Of a stretch of DNA of 64,000 nucleotides, positions 10,548 to 22,122 are shown piece by piece. The stretch covers positions 1 through 64,000 of the forward strand of contig JALJCO010009073.1 in NCBI GenBank assembly GCA_023101725.1, read 5' to 3'. Origin of the DNA: Atherinomorus stipes (taxonomy: Eukaryota; Chordata; Actinopteri; Atheriniformes; Atherinidae). The notes beneath the pieces were generated by a model. The model saw nothing but the letters and a program-made list of their open reading frames with translations, ran no database searches and was not told where the DNA came from. A program made the position numbers and the translations under genes. The stretch's first letter is position 1. The number at the start of each line of letters is the position of its first letter.

Positions 10548-12668
10548 CAAAGCTTCGTCGGTCTGTAACAGAAATGAACTCCTGGCAAATTTCTGTCAGG
10601 TCAGTATTGTCCAGTTTTCCCTGATGGACATGGCAAACAGCAAGATTGTTCAGTCTTACTTGTGTCATGGTGGTTCTAAGCCATGTTTTAAGTCTCCTAA
10701 GAGCACTAAAACTTCTTTTAGCCTCAGCTGATGAAACTGGGATGACTAAAAGCAGTCTAACAAGGGATTCAACTTGATCAAACAAGCCTCTCACTTCAAC
10801 TGCCAAACCTCTCAGTATGTCAGCCACTTCAGCGCTGGATTTGAAAGTGTATTTGGACCTAAACATGGCCAATTGGACCTTTAATTTGTCCCTGTTTAGC
10901 TCGGGGTAATGATCAACAGTGTCCTTTACTTCTCCAGTCAGGAGAGTGTCCTCTAGCTTCTGCAAGACATCTAGATCTGGCTGGTTGAACCTCTCCTCAA
11001 ACTGAATATGTACACTGTCTAACATTTTATAGAATTCTGTTCTATAATGCTCTTCAGCTGACTTGGGAGTGTGCTGGTTCACCTCTCTGGGGAATCGTTT
11101 TGGTGGCTTTCTTTGTTGAGGAATCTCGATGGGCTCAATCCCAAGGGAGTCAACCATTGCCACTGCTTTCTCAAAAACCTCATGAAAGCCCTCCTCACTT
11201 CTTTTACCATGTATAGTATTTCTGACACACTCTATAGCACCTCTCATCCCTGCAACAGTTTCAGTTCTTTTTTGCAGAGATGTACTCAAACACTCCAGCT
11301 CCTCTATCACTTCTAATGCAAGACAAAGTCCAAGTACAGTTTTCCCTTTCTCAAACCTCTCTCGCAGACCATTTGCTCTCATGCCTGTGTTAGACCCATT
11401 TGATGCCATCTCCTCTAAGCTGGACAAAACATGTTCATACTGAGACAGCACTGCTCTGATAGCTTTTCCTCTCACTGTCCACCTGGTTGGGCAAAGTGGT
11501 CTGAGTGACTTTACTGGTCCTTCTGAACTTACTGCTGCAGAAAATATGTTCTTGAATTTTCCAGATTGTTTGCTTAATGTCCCTAGCTCATGCACCCACT
11601 GCAAGGAATCGTTTATCAAAGGACTGGCTCTGCATGCAGACTGCGTGATCAAGTTAAGACTGTGTGCCCCACAATGTACAAACAATGCCAATGGTTGCTG
11701 TCTCTTCATTTCCGCCTGTGATCCAGAATATTTGCCTGACATATTTGCAGCACCGTCATATGTCTGGGCTCTTAAACCAGAAATGGGAATATTGAGCCTC
11801 AAGAGGACATCTTCAGCCATTTTTGAAATCTCAACTCCAGTGGTGCCAGGGACCTCATACAAACCGATAAAAACTTCATGTGGTACCAGGTCATGGTCCA
11901 CATATCTTACACAAATAGACTCTTGCTCTGTCCCTGAGACGTCTTGTGTGCCATCAATAATGAGTGAGTACTGCAAAACTGGTAGCAACTGGATGGACTG
12001 TGCAATACTCCTGACAATACAGCTTCCTAGCATTTGCAAAATCTCATTTTGCACTTGAGGAGAAGTAAAGTCATGACACCGAGTTAGCCAAGTACGGAGA
12101 CGTGCATCATCTTTGGCTTTGAATTTCAAAAGCTGAAAAAGATTGCCATCTTGTGTCTCATGGCCTCTTAGTGCTATGCCCTGCCTGGCAAGGTACTGTA
12201 TTGATCCTACAATATTTTGCAGGCAGTGCCTAGCATCCGCTTGTTGTTGTGCCCACACACTTGAGAGTTGAGAATCTATTGAACTTCTCTCTTGAGCACT
12301 AACTGTCACAGCATGATGGTGGGATTTGCTATTTTGATGCTGCTGAAACTGGCAAGTGCATTCTTCCAATTGTTGAATCCCTTTGATGAAAAGGCAGGAT
12401 CTGCCTTTTTGGACAGGTCACTTTTCTTAATGGTGTATGTTTTAAAACAGTGAAAACATAGAACACACTTGAGGGAGGTGCTGTAGTGCAGCCATGGATA
12501 CTGCTTGTACCAGCTCACTTGGAAATGGAGGGTCCTGTTTGAAAGCTGTTGAGCTGGAATGATATTTGGGTCAGGTTGGTTGGGTTTGTCCAGAATATCC
12601 TCCTGATTTCTGCTACTCTCCCTGCTGCTCACTCCAGGTAGATCAGTTTCCTTAGGGATCAACCACAA
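10548..12668 (-). pseudogene. hAT-family transposase, one frameshift, interrupted by the retrovirus
   Basis: DNA cut-and-paste transposase of the hAT superfamily. On the - strand, 12668-12306 gives a TTF-type zinc-finger segment (KCVLCFHCFKTY, then KGFNNWKNALASF). About 12370 the frame shifts and continues for some 600 residues. This second frame includes the catalytic-domain segment YDGAANMSGKYSG, a CGAHSLNL motif and a C-terminal hAT dimerisation region (SSAEAKRSFSALRRLK, about 10720-10680). The frame then runs into the antisense LTR; its true end lies at 2865-2888. Length and domain order match ZMYM-like/hAT transposases. The single frameshift and the insertion make it inactive. Confidence 0.88.
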
Positions 12669-13344
12669 TATACATTTTACAATGGTATAGCAACTACTGT
12701 AAACACACTAACAATGTATGATGAGGTCTCTTAGAACACCAGACTTGACATAAGGCTCTGAATTTTAAAGCCACATGGGTGAACTATTGTTATTCAGATC
12801 CTCTTTTTAACAGTTATATTCTGTGTGTGAAGGCTTGTTTTGCTCTAATGTTTAAACTGTTTTTTTAATCATGTAAAGCACTTTGTGTTGCTTTGAGGGA
12901 TGGGCTCAATTAATCGATGATCAAAACATTGATAGTGGAGAATTTTTTTGATTACGTTGGTTTTTTTTTTTTTGATCATCCGACAGTGTTATAAAACAGA
13001 GTTCATTCATGTAGTGTACGTCTTGGAGCGCTGTAATAAATGTCATTATGTGGCGGTAATAAAACATCCTACCAGCGGGGGGGCGACGTAGCCTAAAGAC
13101 AGCAGAGAAAGCCGCCTGTGAGCTGCAGTCTTTCCACACTCAGCTCGTCTAAACAAACATTAAGCTAGCACAGTGAAGTCTTTACAACAGTGAAGTTGGT
13201 TTCAAGTTAGATATCAGACGTGAGAAAGACGCTGCTGACTGCGGATCGCCAAGAGCGAATATCCAACTTGATAATTCTAATTTTACATTAGAAAATGACT
13301 CCTCACATTGTAAATACTGCGACATGTTTTATAAAAACAATTTG
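12669..13344. other. unassigned, probable hAT 5' region and another repeat end
   Basis: No gene is seen. At about 12908-12940 the motif AATTAATCGATGATCAAAAC resembles ends of fish hAT-type MITEs. About 13290-13320 can be read as a short zinc-finger-like HCKYCDMFY, too little to call. A short open frame on the - strand at 12921-13139 has no recognisable family. Confidence 0.3.
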
Positions 13345-13353
13345 ACAAAAAAA

Positions 13354-13385
<32 letters not shown>

Positions 13386-13431
13386 AAAAGAAAAAAGAGA
13401 AAAAAAAAAAGAAAGAAAAAAAAAAAAAGAA

Positions 13432-13463
<32 letters not shown>

Positions 13464-13617
13464 AAAGAGAAAGAAAAAAAAAAAAGAAAAAAAAGGGAAA
13501 AAAAAAGAAAAAAAAAAAAAAAGAAAAGAAAAAAAAAAAGAAAAAAAAGAAGAAAAAAAGAAAGAAGGAAAGAAAAAAGAAAAAAAAAGAAGAAGAAAAA
13601 AAAAAAAAGAGAAAAAG

Positions 13618-13662
<45 letters not shown>
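13345..13662 (+). repeat. A-rich A/G low-complexity tract
   Basis: About 318 bases consist almost only of A with scattered single G. It gives lysine-rich or phenylalanine-rich open frames in several frames, which are not genes. No tandem unit is stable. Confidence 0.95.
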
Positions 13663-13664
<2 letters not shown>

Positions 13665-14052
13665 AAAATCTCTATATCTAAGCTTCACACCAATGCCCAC
13701 AAGACACAAGCAGATAAAGCACTAGCATGATACAGTATGATACAATTTTTACACAAACAAAATAATTATAAAACTTATAAATGCTTAAAGTAGGAGAGAA
13801 TTAGCCATTGATAACAAAAAATATACTTGCAGACAAATAATGTCCAATACCCAAGCGCTGCAAGAAGCAGTTTCAGACACCATGTGCTCAGCTGCCATTT
13901 CTGTGACTCACTAAAAAGATGATGCAACCTCTTAATTGCCCTGCACTTCCAGTTACAGAAAACGCCCACAAGGTGGCTACTCTCACATACAAGTATGCTC
14001 TACAACTTAAAATAAGGGACATCTCAATTAAGACGAAATATCGATACCGGCG
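13663..14052. other. no recognised feature
   Basis: AT-rich sequence between the A/G tract and the gypsy LTR. No protein similarity, RNA or terminal repeat was recognised. Confidence 0.4.
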
Positions 14053-14323
14053 TGTTACGACCCGTCTAGGGGTGGCCAGATCGCACCATGAAGGATCCAT
14101 CCTCGTCAGACCTCAAACAGCCACAGCACACAGTTTTCAGCAGATTATGTGATTTTTATTATTAAAAGCTTAGTTTTTCTTGAGTAAGGGGAACAACTGT
14201 AGGAGAGGAGTGGTTATTGTCAGAGTGAACTAATGCCGAAAACAACAAACAAAACAAAACTACCTTGTTTACCAATGTTTATGTTGTTTACCAATGTTTA
14301 ATTCCTTTCCCAAGAATTAACCA
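14053..14323 (-). mobile_element. putative 3' LTR of the Gmr1-like gypsy element
   Basis: On the - strand it begins TGGTTAATTC directly after a purine run (AAGGGGGA, 14331-14324) and ends GGGTCGTAACA at 14053, giving TG...CA ends. An AATAAA signal lies on the - strand near 14152-14160. It sits directly downstream of the RNase H remnant. The partner 5' LTR was not found, so the limits are inferred. Confidence 0.5.
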
Positions 14324-15819
14324 TCCCCCTTAATGTTTAATTCAAGTGAGAAAGTTACAAAGCTCTAGACAAAGCGTCACCCAAGACATTGTCCTCACCG
14401 TTTTTGTGGTTATTCTGCACGTAAAAATCTTGCAGCAGTAAGACCAGCGCATCAATCGTTGGTTGGAATTGTGCATTTGGGAAAGGAACACAAGTGGGTT
14501 ATGATCTGTTTACACTTGAACAGGCTCAACACTTGATCCGACATAGACTTCAAAACTCTGCAAAGCAAACAGCAACGCAAGCGCTTCCTTTTCAGTGGTG
14601 CTGTAATGAACCTGATGCCTGTTAAACCTTTTTGAAAAGTAACAGACAGGATGATCCATACCTTGATCATCCTCCTGCAAAAGAACAGCCCCTGTACCAC
14701 ACAAACTGGCATCAACCTCGAGTTTAAAAGGGCGGTCAAACTCCGGCGCAGCCAGCACTGGTGCACTGCACAATAGCGCTTTTGGGGACTCGAACGCAGC
14801 TTGAAAGGCTGAAGACCAAGTGAAACGATTCAGAGGACTAACAAGTGCAGTAAGAGGACTGATCACATTGGAAAACTTCTGCAAAACCCACGATAAAAAC
14901 CAGACATCCCCAAAAAGCGACGCAGGTCTTTTTTAGTCTGCGGGACAGGAAAATCAATCATTGCTTGTACGTTCGCAGCTATGGGACACACGCGTCCCTG
15001 TCCAACCTGCCTCCCTAGATAAGTGATGGTAGCCTTCCCCAACTCACATTTCGAAAGATTTAATGTGAGAGAAGCATCACGGAAACGACTAAACACTAAC
15101 GAGAGCGTTTCCAAATGTTCTGACCAGTCAGTCATTTTCTGTACCGCTTATCCAGTTCAGGGTCGCGGGGGTTGCTGGAGCCTACCCCAGCTGTTATCAG
15201 GCGAGAGGCAGGTACACCCTGGACAGGTCGCCAGTCTGTCGCAGGCCAGGTTCTGACCCAATAAATAACTAAGTCATCCAAATATGCTTCACAATGTCTC
15301 ACTCCAAACAATACCTTCTCCATTAAACGTTGAAATGTTGCAGGTGCATTTCACAACCCAGAAGGCAGTACGGTATATTGGAGGAAATTATCAGGAGTTA
15401 CAAAAGCAGAAATTTCAGATGCTCCACGTGTTAACGGGACTTACCAGTAGCCTTTTAACAGGTCCAACTTTGAAACGAATTTGGCTGAGCCAGCACGATC
15501 AATACAGTCCTCCATTCACAGAACTGCACGCACTGTTACTGGGCACAGCCAAGCCACGTTCAACCAGATAGGCAGCCTCCTGTTGCATTAAAACGCGCTT
15601 TGCTGGATTTACTCGATACGCATGCTGCTTGATGGGCTTATCAACCGTGACATCAACATCATGGTAAAGTACTGAAGTTTGGCTGGGATGATCAGAAAAA
15701 AGCAACAAGTTAGCTTCAATCAGATCAATGATATCCTTTCGGGCTGGCTGTGACAAATGCGCCAGAAAAGATTCCAAACTTCCCAGCACTTCAGAGTTCC
15801 CTGAACGAGCCACAGGCAT
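14324..15819 (-). pseudogene. Gmr1-like gypsy reverse transcriptase and RNase H, broken
   Basis: On the - strand the RT begins near 15770 and reads through KQHAYRVNPAKR (about 15630), FVTPDNFLQYTVL (about 15400), NAPATFQRLM and the catalytic YLDD (about 15282). After a small insertion it continues with WSEHLETLSLVFSRF, FLGMSGFYRGFCR, and RNase H (LEVDASLCGTGAVLLQ, about 14720; TDHNPLVFLSQM, about 14500). The final domain part ends in a DALSR-type motif at about 14345. Multiple stops and shifts are present. Integrase lies upstream of RT on this strand, the reverse of normal gypsy order and the mark of the Gmr1 group. Confidence 0.85.
15126..15249. mobile_element. 124-bp interspersed repeat inserted in the gypsy RT
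   Basis: It is flanked by a 9-bp direct repeat GTTCTGACC (15117-15125 and 15250-15258). The sequence with TTCAGGGTCGCGGGGGTTGC and CCTGGACAGGTCGCCAGTCT is a very common dispersed fish repeat. Its class is not certain (SINE-like or MITE). It sits just after the YLDD codons. Confidence 0.7.
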
Positions 15820-15899
15820 GCAACCGCTATTCTCTCGCAGATCATCTTCTACAAGATGACATGATGGAGCTGGAGAACACAGAAACGGGCAACAGGGGT

Positions 15900-16275
15900 G
15901 GTTATATCGTGAACAGCGCCTTCTCTTGAAAAAAAACCTTTGGGGAAGTTAAAATGGCAAACTCTCACCTGCCTCTTATGGTCGGGGAGTTTTACTCACA
16001 AAGTTTGTTTTTCATTTTTCTGTCCACTTCATATGGACCAGCAAATCGTACATGCAGACTAGAGCCGATCAAAGGAAACAACACTAAAAATTTTTTCCCC
16101 TGGAGTGAAATCTCAGATAACTGATTTGTGTCTTTAAAACTACTGACGAACACACTATGTTCGGTTTGATGCGACTCTGAAAGCCACTTCTCTTTAATCA
16201 GTCAGAGAGGACCACGAACAATGTGTCCAAAAACCAAATCTGCGGGGCTGAATCCAAGGGATTCATGTGCTTTAT
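15900..16275 (-). pseudogene. Gmr1-like gypsy integrase C-terminus
   Basis: The - strand reads ESLGFSPADLVFGHIVRGPL at about 16266-16207 (one stop follows), then a GPY/F-type module with VRFAGPYEVDRKM (about 16050-16012). After a 1-nt insertion in a C run the usual R-V-C-H-F-N stretch follows (near 15960). RT sequence follows within about 130 nt on the same strand. Core catalytic residues are not visible; sequence beyond about 16310 is unrelated. Confidence 0.8.
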
Positions 16276-16328
16276 CGAATGGCAAACAACAACAGTGGAA
16301 GACCTTCATCCCAACTTCAGTGTATCGA

Positions 16329-16343
16329 CCCCCCCCCCCCCCC
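16329..16343 (+). repeat. C15 homopolymer
   Basis: Pure C run at the edge of the gypsy remnant; similarity to the element is lost at this point. Confidence 0.95.
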
Positions 16344-17467
16344 ATTTTTCAAAGTGTTGGAAATCGATAACAAAAATGCTATTTGCAATGACTGCTTATT
16401 TTTCAGCTTTGATATCAGTATCGATATTGGTTATCGGCCACTAGTTTAAACCTCATGAGACCCGAGCTTTATCTTTTTGTGCATTTTTATTTATTTCATG
16501 ATATTTAAGGAGAGTATGGGCATAATAACTATATATATAAATTTTGTTTTGGTACAATAAGTAGTTTCTGAGAAGTAATATGTCCTCATAAGTGGACAGT
16601 GGGTCAATGTTAATAGATAAAATTACAAAGTCATCAGAGTGGAACAATGAAGGAAACTCCTGTTTGCTTCCACAAAAAGACCAACAATAAGTGTAAAATG
16701 TAACAGAACAATTAAGTTGTGATTGCAGTTCAAGAAAATATCACATTTCACCCTGCACACTTGTCGTTCCTGTACAGCCCTTTACATCACACGGCATTAG
16801 ATTATTCAGGTTGAGAAGTTCAGGAAAGCTGCAAAAATGACAAATGTAATGGAGCCATCTCAATATCCAGATGAAGAATAACAGAAGTTCTCACATTTGA
16901 CTGATTTATTTGACTCAGACTGCAAATGAAAATGAACTGATGTATTGCAGCACAAACCCTCTTTAGACTCTTTGTAAAGTATAAGCATATTTTACGCTTA
17001 TGCACGACAAGGAGAGCTAAAGTAAGTACTTTTTTCCTCCCAGTATGGATATCCAGATGTATTACCATTTTATTTTTCCATTTTTGCAACGATTATTGGA
17101 TTTGGGATCTGAAACTCCACTAAGGATTCACAGTTAAAGCAGAATTTCCTGCTTTGTTTCTAGAAGCTCAGGAAGGTATTTTGCAAATATTGTGCAAACT
17201 GTGGCATGAAAGATGTTTTTAGTATTCTTATTTATTTTATGGTCTATTTCTCGTTCTTGAGTAACATCATTACACCAAAATTACCTGCGACGACACCATG
17301 GAGAATTCAAAGAAATGTGCTGGTGTAAAACTTTCAATGTTGTCATGGCGACACAAAAAGCAGCTGCTAGATTATCAAGGTCCAAGAAGTGAATCATTAT
17401 TTGAATTGTCCACTTACTTTTTGGACATTCATTCCATAGGAACTCATCACCCCATCTACCAAGTCAA

Positions 17468-17783
17468 CGAGCATGTACTAGTATGTACGAGCATGTACTA
17501 GTATGTACGAGCATGTACTAGTATGTACTAGTATGTACGAGCATGTACTAGTATGTACGAGCATGTACTAGTATGTACTAGTATGTACTAGTATGTACGA
17601 GCATGTACTAGTATGTACGAGCATGTACTAGTATGTACTAGTATGTACTAGTATGTACGAGCATGTACTAGCATGTACTAGTATGTACTAGTATGTACGA
17701 GCATGTACTAGTATGTACTAGTATGTACGAGCATGTACTAGTATGTACGAGCATGTACTAGTATGTACGAGCATGTACTAGTA
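17468..17783 (+). repeat. 10-bp minisatellite
   Basis: About 31 copies of a decamer of the form GTATGTACTA or GCATGTACTA / GTATGTACGA. Adjacent units create the palindrome GTACTAGTAC. It lies within the piggyBac-like element. Confidence 0.95.
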
Positions 17784-18345
17784 TACAACATGGTCACATG
17801 ATACTCTCGTATTGTTCGTCTCTGTCAGACCGCTGCTGCAGATGACTCAGATTGTTCAGCATGAACAGATGATGTCATCAAACTTGGTTTGTTGTCAGAT
17901 CACCTTTATAAGCCACCTTTCCATCATCTCTGATGATGCTGATGTTCGTCTTCCACGCGATTTCACAAATTTGCCACTAGGCAGCTTTTGGAGGGCCTTG
18001 ATGATCCAATATAGCTTTACTGGATGTAACTAACATCTGATATTATTTAGAAACTTAGAATTGATGCACAAAACTACCCAGTCTGTCCTAAATATTCCAC
18101 TAGGTGCACTTTCTTTTACTCTGCATATGTGGTCATATATTGTAAAGTTCGTCCCAATCTCCTCATATGAGTACTTGACATTTAACTTTGTTTTGTAAAG
18201 TATTTGCTATACATATTTTTGAAATATTCATACCACATAGACATTACTTTCTTCAAATATCCACATTTTAGCACAAACATCACTGTTATCTCTTAGATTT
18301 TTAACTTTTCTTCTGAAAAGTGCACTTGCAGCTTTTCACTGATAC

Positions 18346-18361
18346 GTGCGCCCTCTTGTGG
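18346..18361 (-). promoter_or_regulatory. CTCF-like motif
   Basis: The - strand reads CCACAAGAGGGCGCAC, close to the vertebrate CTCF core (CCAnnAGRKGGC). It is inside the TTAA-flanked element, so further copies elsewhere in the genome are likely. Binding is unknown. Confidence 0.35.
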
Positions 18362-18559
18362 CTTGACAGAGTCGTGCATTGTGATAAATGCAACCACTAG
18401 GTGGAAGCTAAGTGTCCACTTTTAAGGACAGCAGGTCAAAGTTATGTGGAATGAAGGATATGGGGGAGGGAAGTAAAAATGTAATGTCCTAGTATGTGCA
18501 CGCAGGGTCTCAGGAGGTTAAAATATTGGCATGTCGAAATTTGAATTTAGTGCATTCCT

Positions 18560-18925
18560 AAAATGTTTGTAATGGCTTCCCATGCTCTTCCGTCTCTGTC
18601 TGTCCATCATCGTCCCTGCTCTCCTCGCCCTTCACAGGAACCTCATCCAGGTTGGAGGCGGATGGGTGCTCCTCTGTGAAGGACTCCAAAAAACCCATCA
18701 CAGAACTGCAGCACCACACACGGCCCACCTCCAGCCCCTCTGGCCCACCTCCAGCCCACCTCCGGCCCGCCTCCAGCCCACCTCCAGCCCACCTCCGGCC
18801 CACCTCAGGCCCACCCACTTCCCCTCCTGTCATCTGGCTTCTTTCGCCTCCTGTAGTGGTCCCTCAGACCTTTCCATTTCTTTCTGCAATCTTCAGCTAA
18901 TGGACAGAGAACTCAAATAATTGTC
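18560..18925 (-). pseudogene. MADF/Myb-like domain fragment (Harbinger-type) with internal minisatellite
   Basis: The - strand from about 18910 reads LAEDCRKKWKGLRDHYRRRK, the third helix region of a MADF domain as in PIF/Harbinger accessory proteins. A stop follows at about 18822. After the 11-bp array the frame gives SVMGFLESFTEEHPSASNLD, the part that usually follows MADF by a few residues. The domain start is missing. It may equally be a remnant of a host MADF gene; no exons or promoter are seen. Confidence 0.6.
18722..18815 (-). repeat. 11-bp minisatellite inside the MADF frame
   Basis: About eight units of GGTGGGCYGGA on the - strand. The array separates two parts of one protein that are normally close together. 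Confidence 0.85.
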
Positions 18926-19129
18926 CAGCAAACCTGAATCAAAACGGAATAAAAAATTAGCACGTTTTCAGCAAACTCTGGACACTAAATGAGATATATT
19001 TAATTATACGTGATCTGTCAATACATGACGTTTGCAACGACTTTCCACAGCACACGTCAAGATATTTTTGCTCCATTTAAACGGCACTTAGTTTTCAAAT
19101 CCTACTGATAAAATGCTGTGTTGTGCAGT

Positions 19130-19523
19130 CGGGCTGCGACGATTAGTCGATTAATCGACAACCATTGATTATCAAAATAGTCGACTAATTTTGTAATCGA
19201 CTAATCGTTTATTGTTTGTAAGCTTTGCTTTTCCTCTCACAAATGCTGCTGTACCTTCCACTGGCTTGTCTGCCTTTCTCTCTGGTCAGTTTTTCTTGAT
19301 TATATATATATTTACTATAGGGGCGGGGGGCCCCAAAGGGGGGGGGGACAGGAGGGCATGGGGGCAAAAGGGACTTGTTAACATAAATAAACACACACAC
19401 TACCAGTCACACGTTTTCCATTAGATTAAATGGGAAAGTGTCCAAACTTTTGACTGCTACTGTAAATATGCTGCAATTTGGTGACTAATCGACTATGAAA
19501 ATTATCGTTTGTGACAGCGTTAT
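19130..19523. mobile_element. hAT-type MITE with 8-bp target duplication
   Basis: Flanked by TGTGCAGT at 19122-19129 and 19524-19531. The left end GGGCTGCGACGATTAGTCGA and the right end (inverted, CGCTGTCACAAACGATAAT) are imperfect terminal repeats. AATCGACTA motifs repeat within. About 19300-19380 holds a TA run and a G-rich patch that may be a nested insertion. Confidence 0.7.
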
Positions 19524-19531
19524 TGTGCAGT

Positions 19532-22122
19532 GTGTCATCTCATTCAGATCAAGCAAGAAAGGCTAGCATGCTAGGCTATGTTCCTATTTTTTTGCTATTT
19601 CTGTTATTACCGTCCATTTTTTAAAAACTCACCGGACCAACCAACCACCTCTGCAACGCGATCCCAAACAACATTCTTTTTTATTTTGATCGCAGTAGTC
19701 AAACAGACGAACATTATGAAGGACGGGACGTGCCTGAACAGTGGTTCTCGGCATCCATGACGGAACGAGTGTGTTCTAGGAACCGACTGCTCTCATTGAA
19801 AATGTCCGAACTTTTGCAGCTCTGACTTTGAATGCAAGTCAGTGTTGATCTTGAACTTCAACTGAGAATCTGTGGAGGAAAAGAAAATGGAAATCAGCAT
19901 CACCTCACAATAATTCACCTGAAATATAAGAACCAAACTTTGTCTTTAATTCTTAAGATATAAGCTGATTAAATTCTTAGAATGATGTAAAAAGATTCAA
20001 ATATGGGCAATTCTAGTGTTCTGGACGTTACATTCAGAGAGGAAATTGGAAAACAAGCTTGCCATTGACAAGCTATTGATTTGAATTAGAAAATTAAATA
20101 CGTAACTGATTATGAACGACGAGGTGTCCATTATCAGAAATTATTGGACGACATGGAGGCACGATGGACGGTTTCCTCCACAAAGCCCATTAATTTCTGA
20201 TAATGGACACCTCATCGGGAAAGAAATAACGTTGAGCCAATTATTAATATGTTAATGTTGTTTTTACCGTTGAAATCAGTTTTTCACTAGAAGAGGCTGA
20301 GCAGATATTCAACGTCTTCCGTGACGCTACCAGCCGACTCTCGCCACAGCACCTGCAGCTCAGTCGGACTGCAGCTGTTAATCCGGCCTGATCAGAGGAG
20401 GGAAGTCAGATTATTGCTAAAAATGTTTTCTGATAGCAAGTTTTATTCCAGAGGGACTGACGGATCCCAGTCTGCCTGCAGGCTGCTTTCACAGCGATGC
20501 GCCGTCACGGACACGATCCGGCGCAGACACCTGCAACAGGTCGGGTACCTAACAGGTGCACAGATTAAACTTCACATACAGGTGTGGGCGGATATTTATT
20601 TAGTGCAGGCGTGTCGTGGGTGAGACCGTGTTTTTTTTCTTTCTTCTTATTTCGGTCTACATTACAAATGTTTCACTTTCCCATCATCCATGCAGCTGTG
20701 AGTCTTTCTCCACAGCTGGAAGCAGAGGTGCTGGATGAGATCTTGTTTAAGCAGCAATCTCTGAATAACACCAATAAAGCCTCCAAATGGCAAAATAAAA
20801 GATCACAGGGTCGAGGTTCAGTGTGACATGTTAACACATTATTGCTCCGTAAAATAAACTCTACCTGCTGTGTTTTTCTCTTTTTCTTATTGCAAATGAA
20901 AACGTAACAAAGCAGTTGGTTATCACATTAAACCATCTACAGGAATGAATGAGGGAAAGAAACGCGGTAAATGGAGGGAGGGGGGGTGTGCAGGTTGTTC
21001 TTTTCTTGTTTGTTTTTTTAACATCAGCAGGTGACTGGAAGATGCTGGGACACGGGTCGGGTTTGATATTCATCCTCACGGGTTTCGGGGTGTGGGTTGG
21101 ACCCGTGCAGGACTCTGCTCTGGCGTGTTCCAGCCCGGCGTTCGAGTCGACCCACATCCGAGCTCCGGAGGCTGTGGGTCGTGTTAATCTGTGACAGACC
21201 CACCTTAAAGAAACAACAACTCATGTTCTGTCTATCATCTTGCTGTTGTGGTGAAATAAACTGTAAAATAACTTATGTCAGTGCATATTCTGAGTCTCTG
21301 TTGCTACGGTTACCAAATAGTGTCTGAGCCAGCGCACTGATTTAAAACAATCATTTGACCAGAACTTCTTTATAGGTGCCCTACATGACTTTTTAACGGA
21401 CAACCTGCAGCCAATCAGAGCTGGGTATTCCCCCCTACCGTGGTATAAACAGATTTTAGTTACACTGACTGGGATCTTACATAAACCTGAAATATAAAAT
21501 GTTTTGACCCCTTGTATTTTGAAAAAAGAGGAAAATACCGAGCATTATAAATGTCAAGGAAAAGGACAAGTTTTCAGACTCACTGAACACATGATGGAAA
21601 CTCTGAACTGTTCTGTTAAAGACCGACATGTTTCATATTTTGTTGGGAAGGTTTGAGAAACCCAAAAGCACATTCAGGAAAACGTGTTTTCGGCAACTTT
21701 TTTTCATGGTGAGGTTGACATTTGCATTAAACTGCCCAGATAAACCTTCTCGCTGAATGTCCCAGTTCAATTTAAAACATATTAATAATAAATGTGGAAC
21801 CACAAATGTGACATCTTCACTCCGTTATGACGTAATGGAAGAGAAGCCTAAATGTGGTTTCCTCCGTAGAAAAACTGAATCAGAGTGAAACACTTACAGT
21901 CTGGAAATGACTTCCTACAGCTTAAGAACAGGAAGACGAGGGTCTGCTTCTGCACATTCTGGACAGCATCACTTCTCCTGTTTCAGAGACTGTACTCGGT
22001 ACCTTTCCCCAAAAAATGAGACAACAGAGAGCAACATGAATGAAAATGGGTACATGTATTTATGCACGACTGTGATTTGAAAAAAAAAAAAGAAAGTAGT
22101 ATTATGACTTTGTAGGCTGAAC
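19532..22122. other. no gene recognised apart from a foldback
   Basis: Short open frames here (for example 20321-20623 and 20949-21194) have no recognisable family or splice context. Base composition is ordinary. The fold-back at 20121-20213 is listed separately. Confidence 0.4.
20121..20213. repeat. foldback: 23-bp perfect inverted repeat with 47-nt loop
   Basis: GAGGTGTCCATTATCAGAAA plus TTA (20121-20143) is perfectly inverted at 20191-20213. Outer flanks pair weakly. It may be the core of a small MITE; no target duplication was found. Confidence 0.85.

Larger units (their letters stand above)
16446..18521. mobile_element. piggyBac-like non-autonomous transposon (TTAA-flanked)
   Basis: TTAA is found at both ends (16446-16449 and 18518-18521). 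Inside these, the left end reads ACCTCATGAGACCCGAGC and the right end is the inverted CCTCCTGAGACCCTGC, an imperfect terminal repeat. Both halves speak of the same family, with AGTGGACA-type segments near each end. No transposase was recognised; a 67-codon frame at 17298-17501 has no known similarity. TTAA targets are characteristic of piggyBac, but the family was not confirmed. Confidence 0.6.

Noticed and set aside
12921..13139. 72-codon frame on the - strand
   Set aside because: No family, no splice context, ends in low-complexity sequence.
13324..13725. Lys-rich and Phe-rich open frames over the A/G tract
   Set aside because: They only translate low-complexity A/G sequence; no other signal of a gene.
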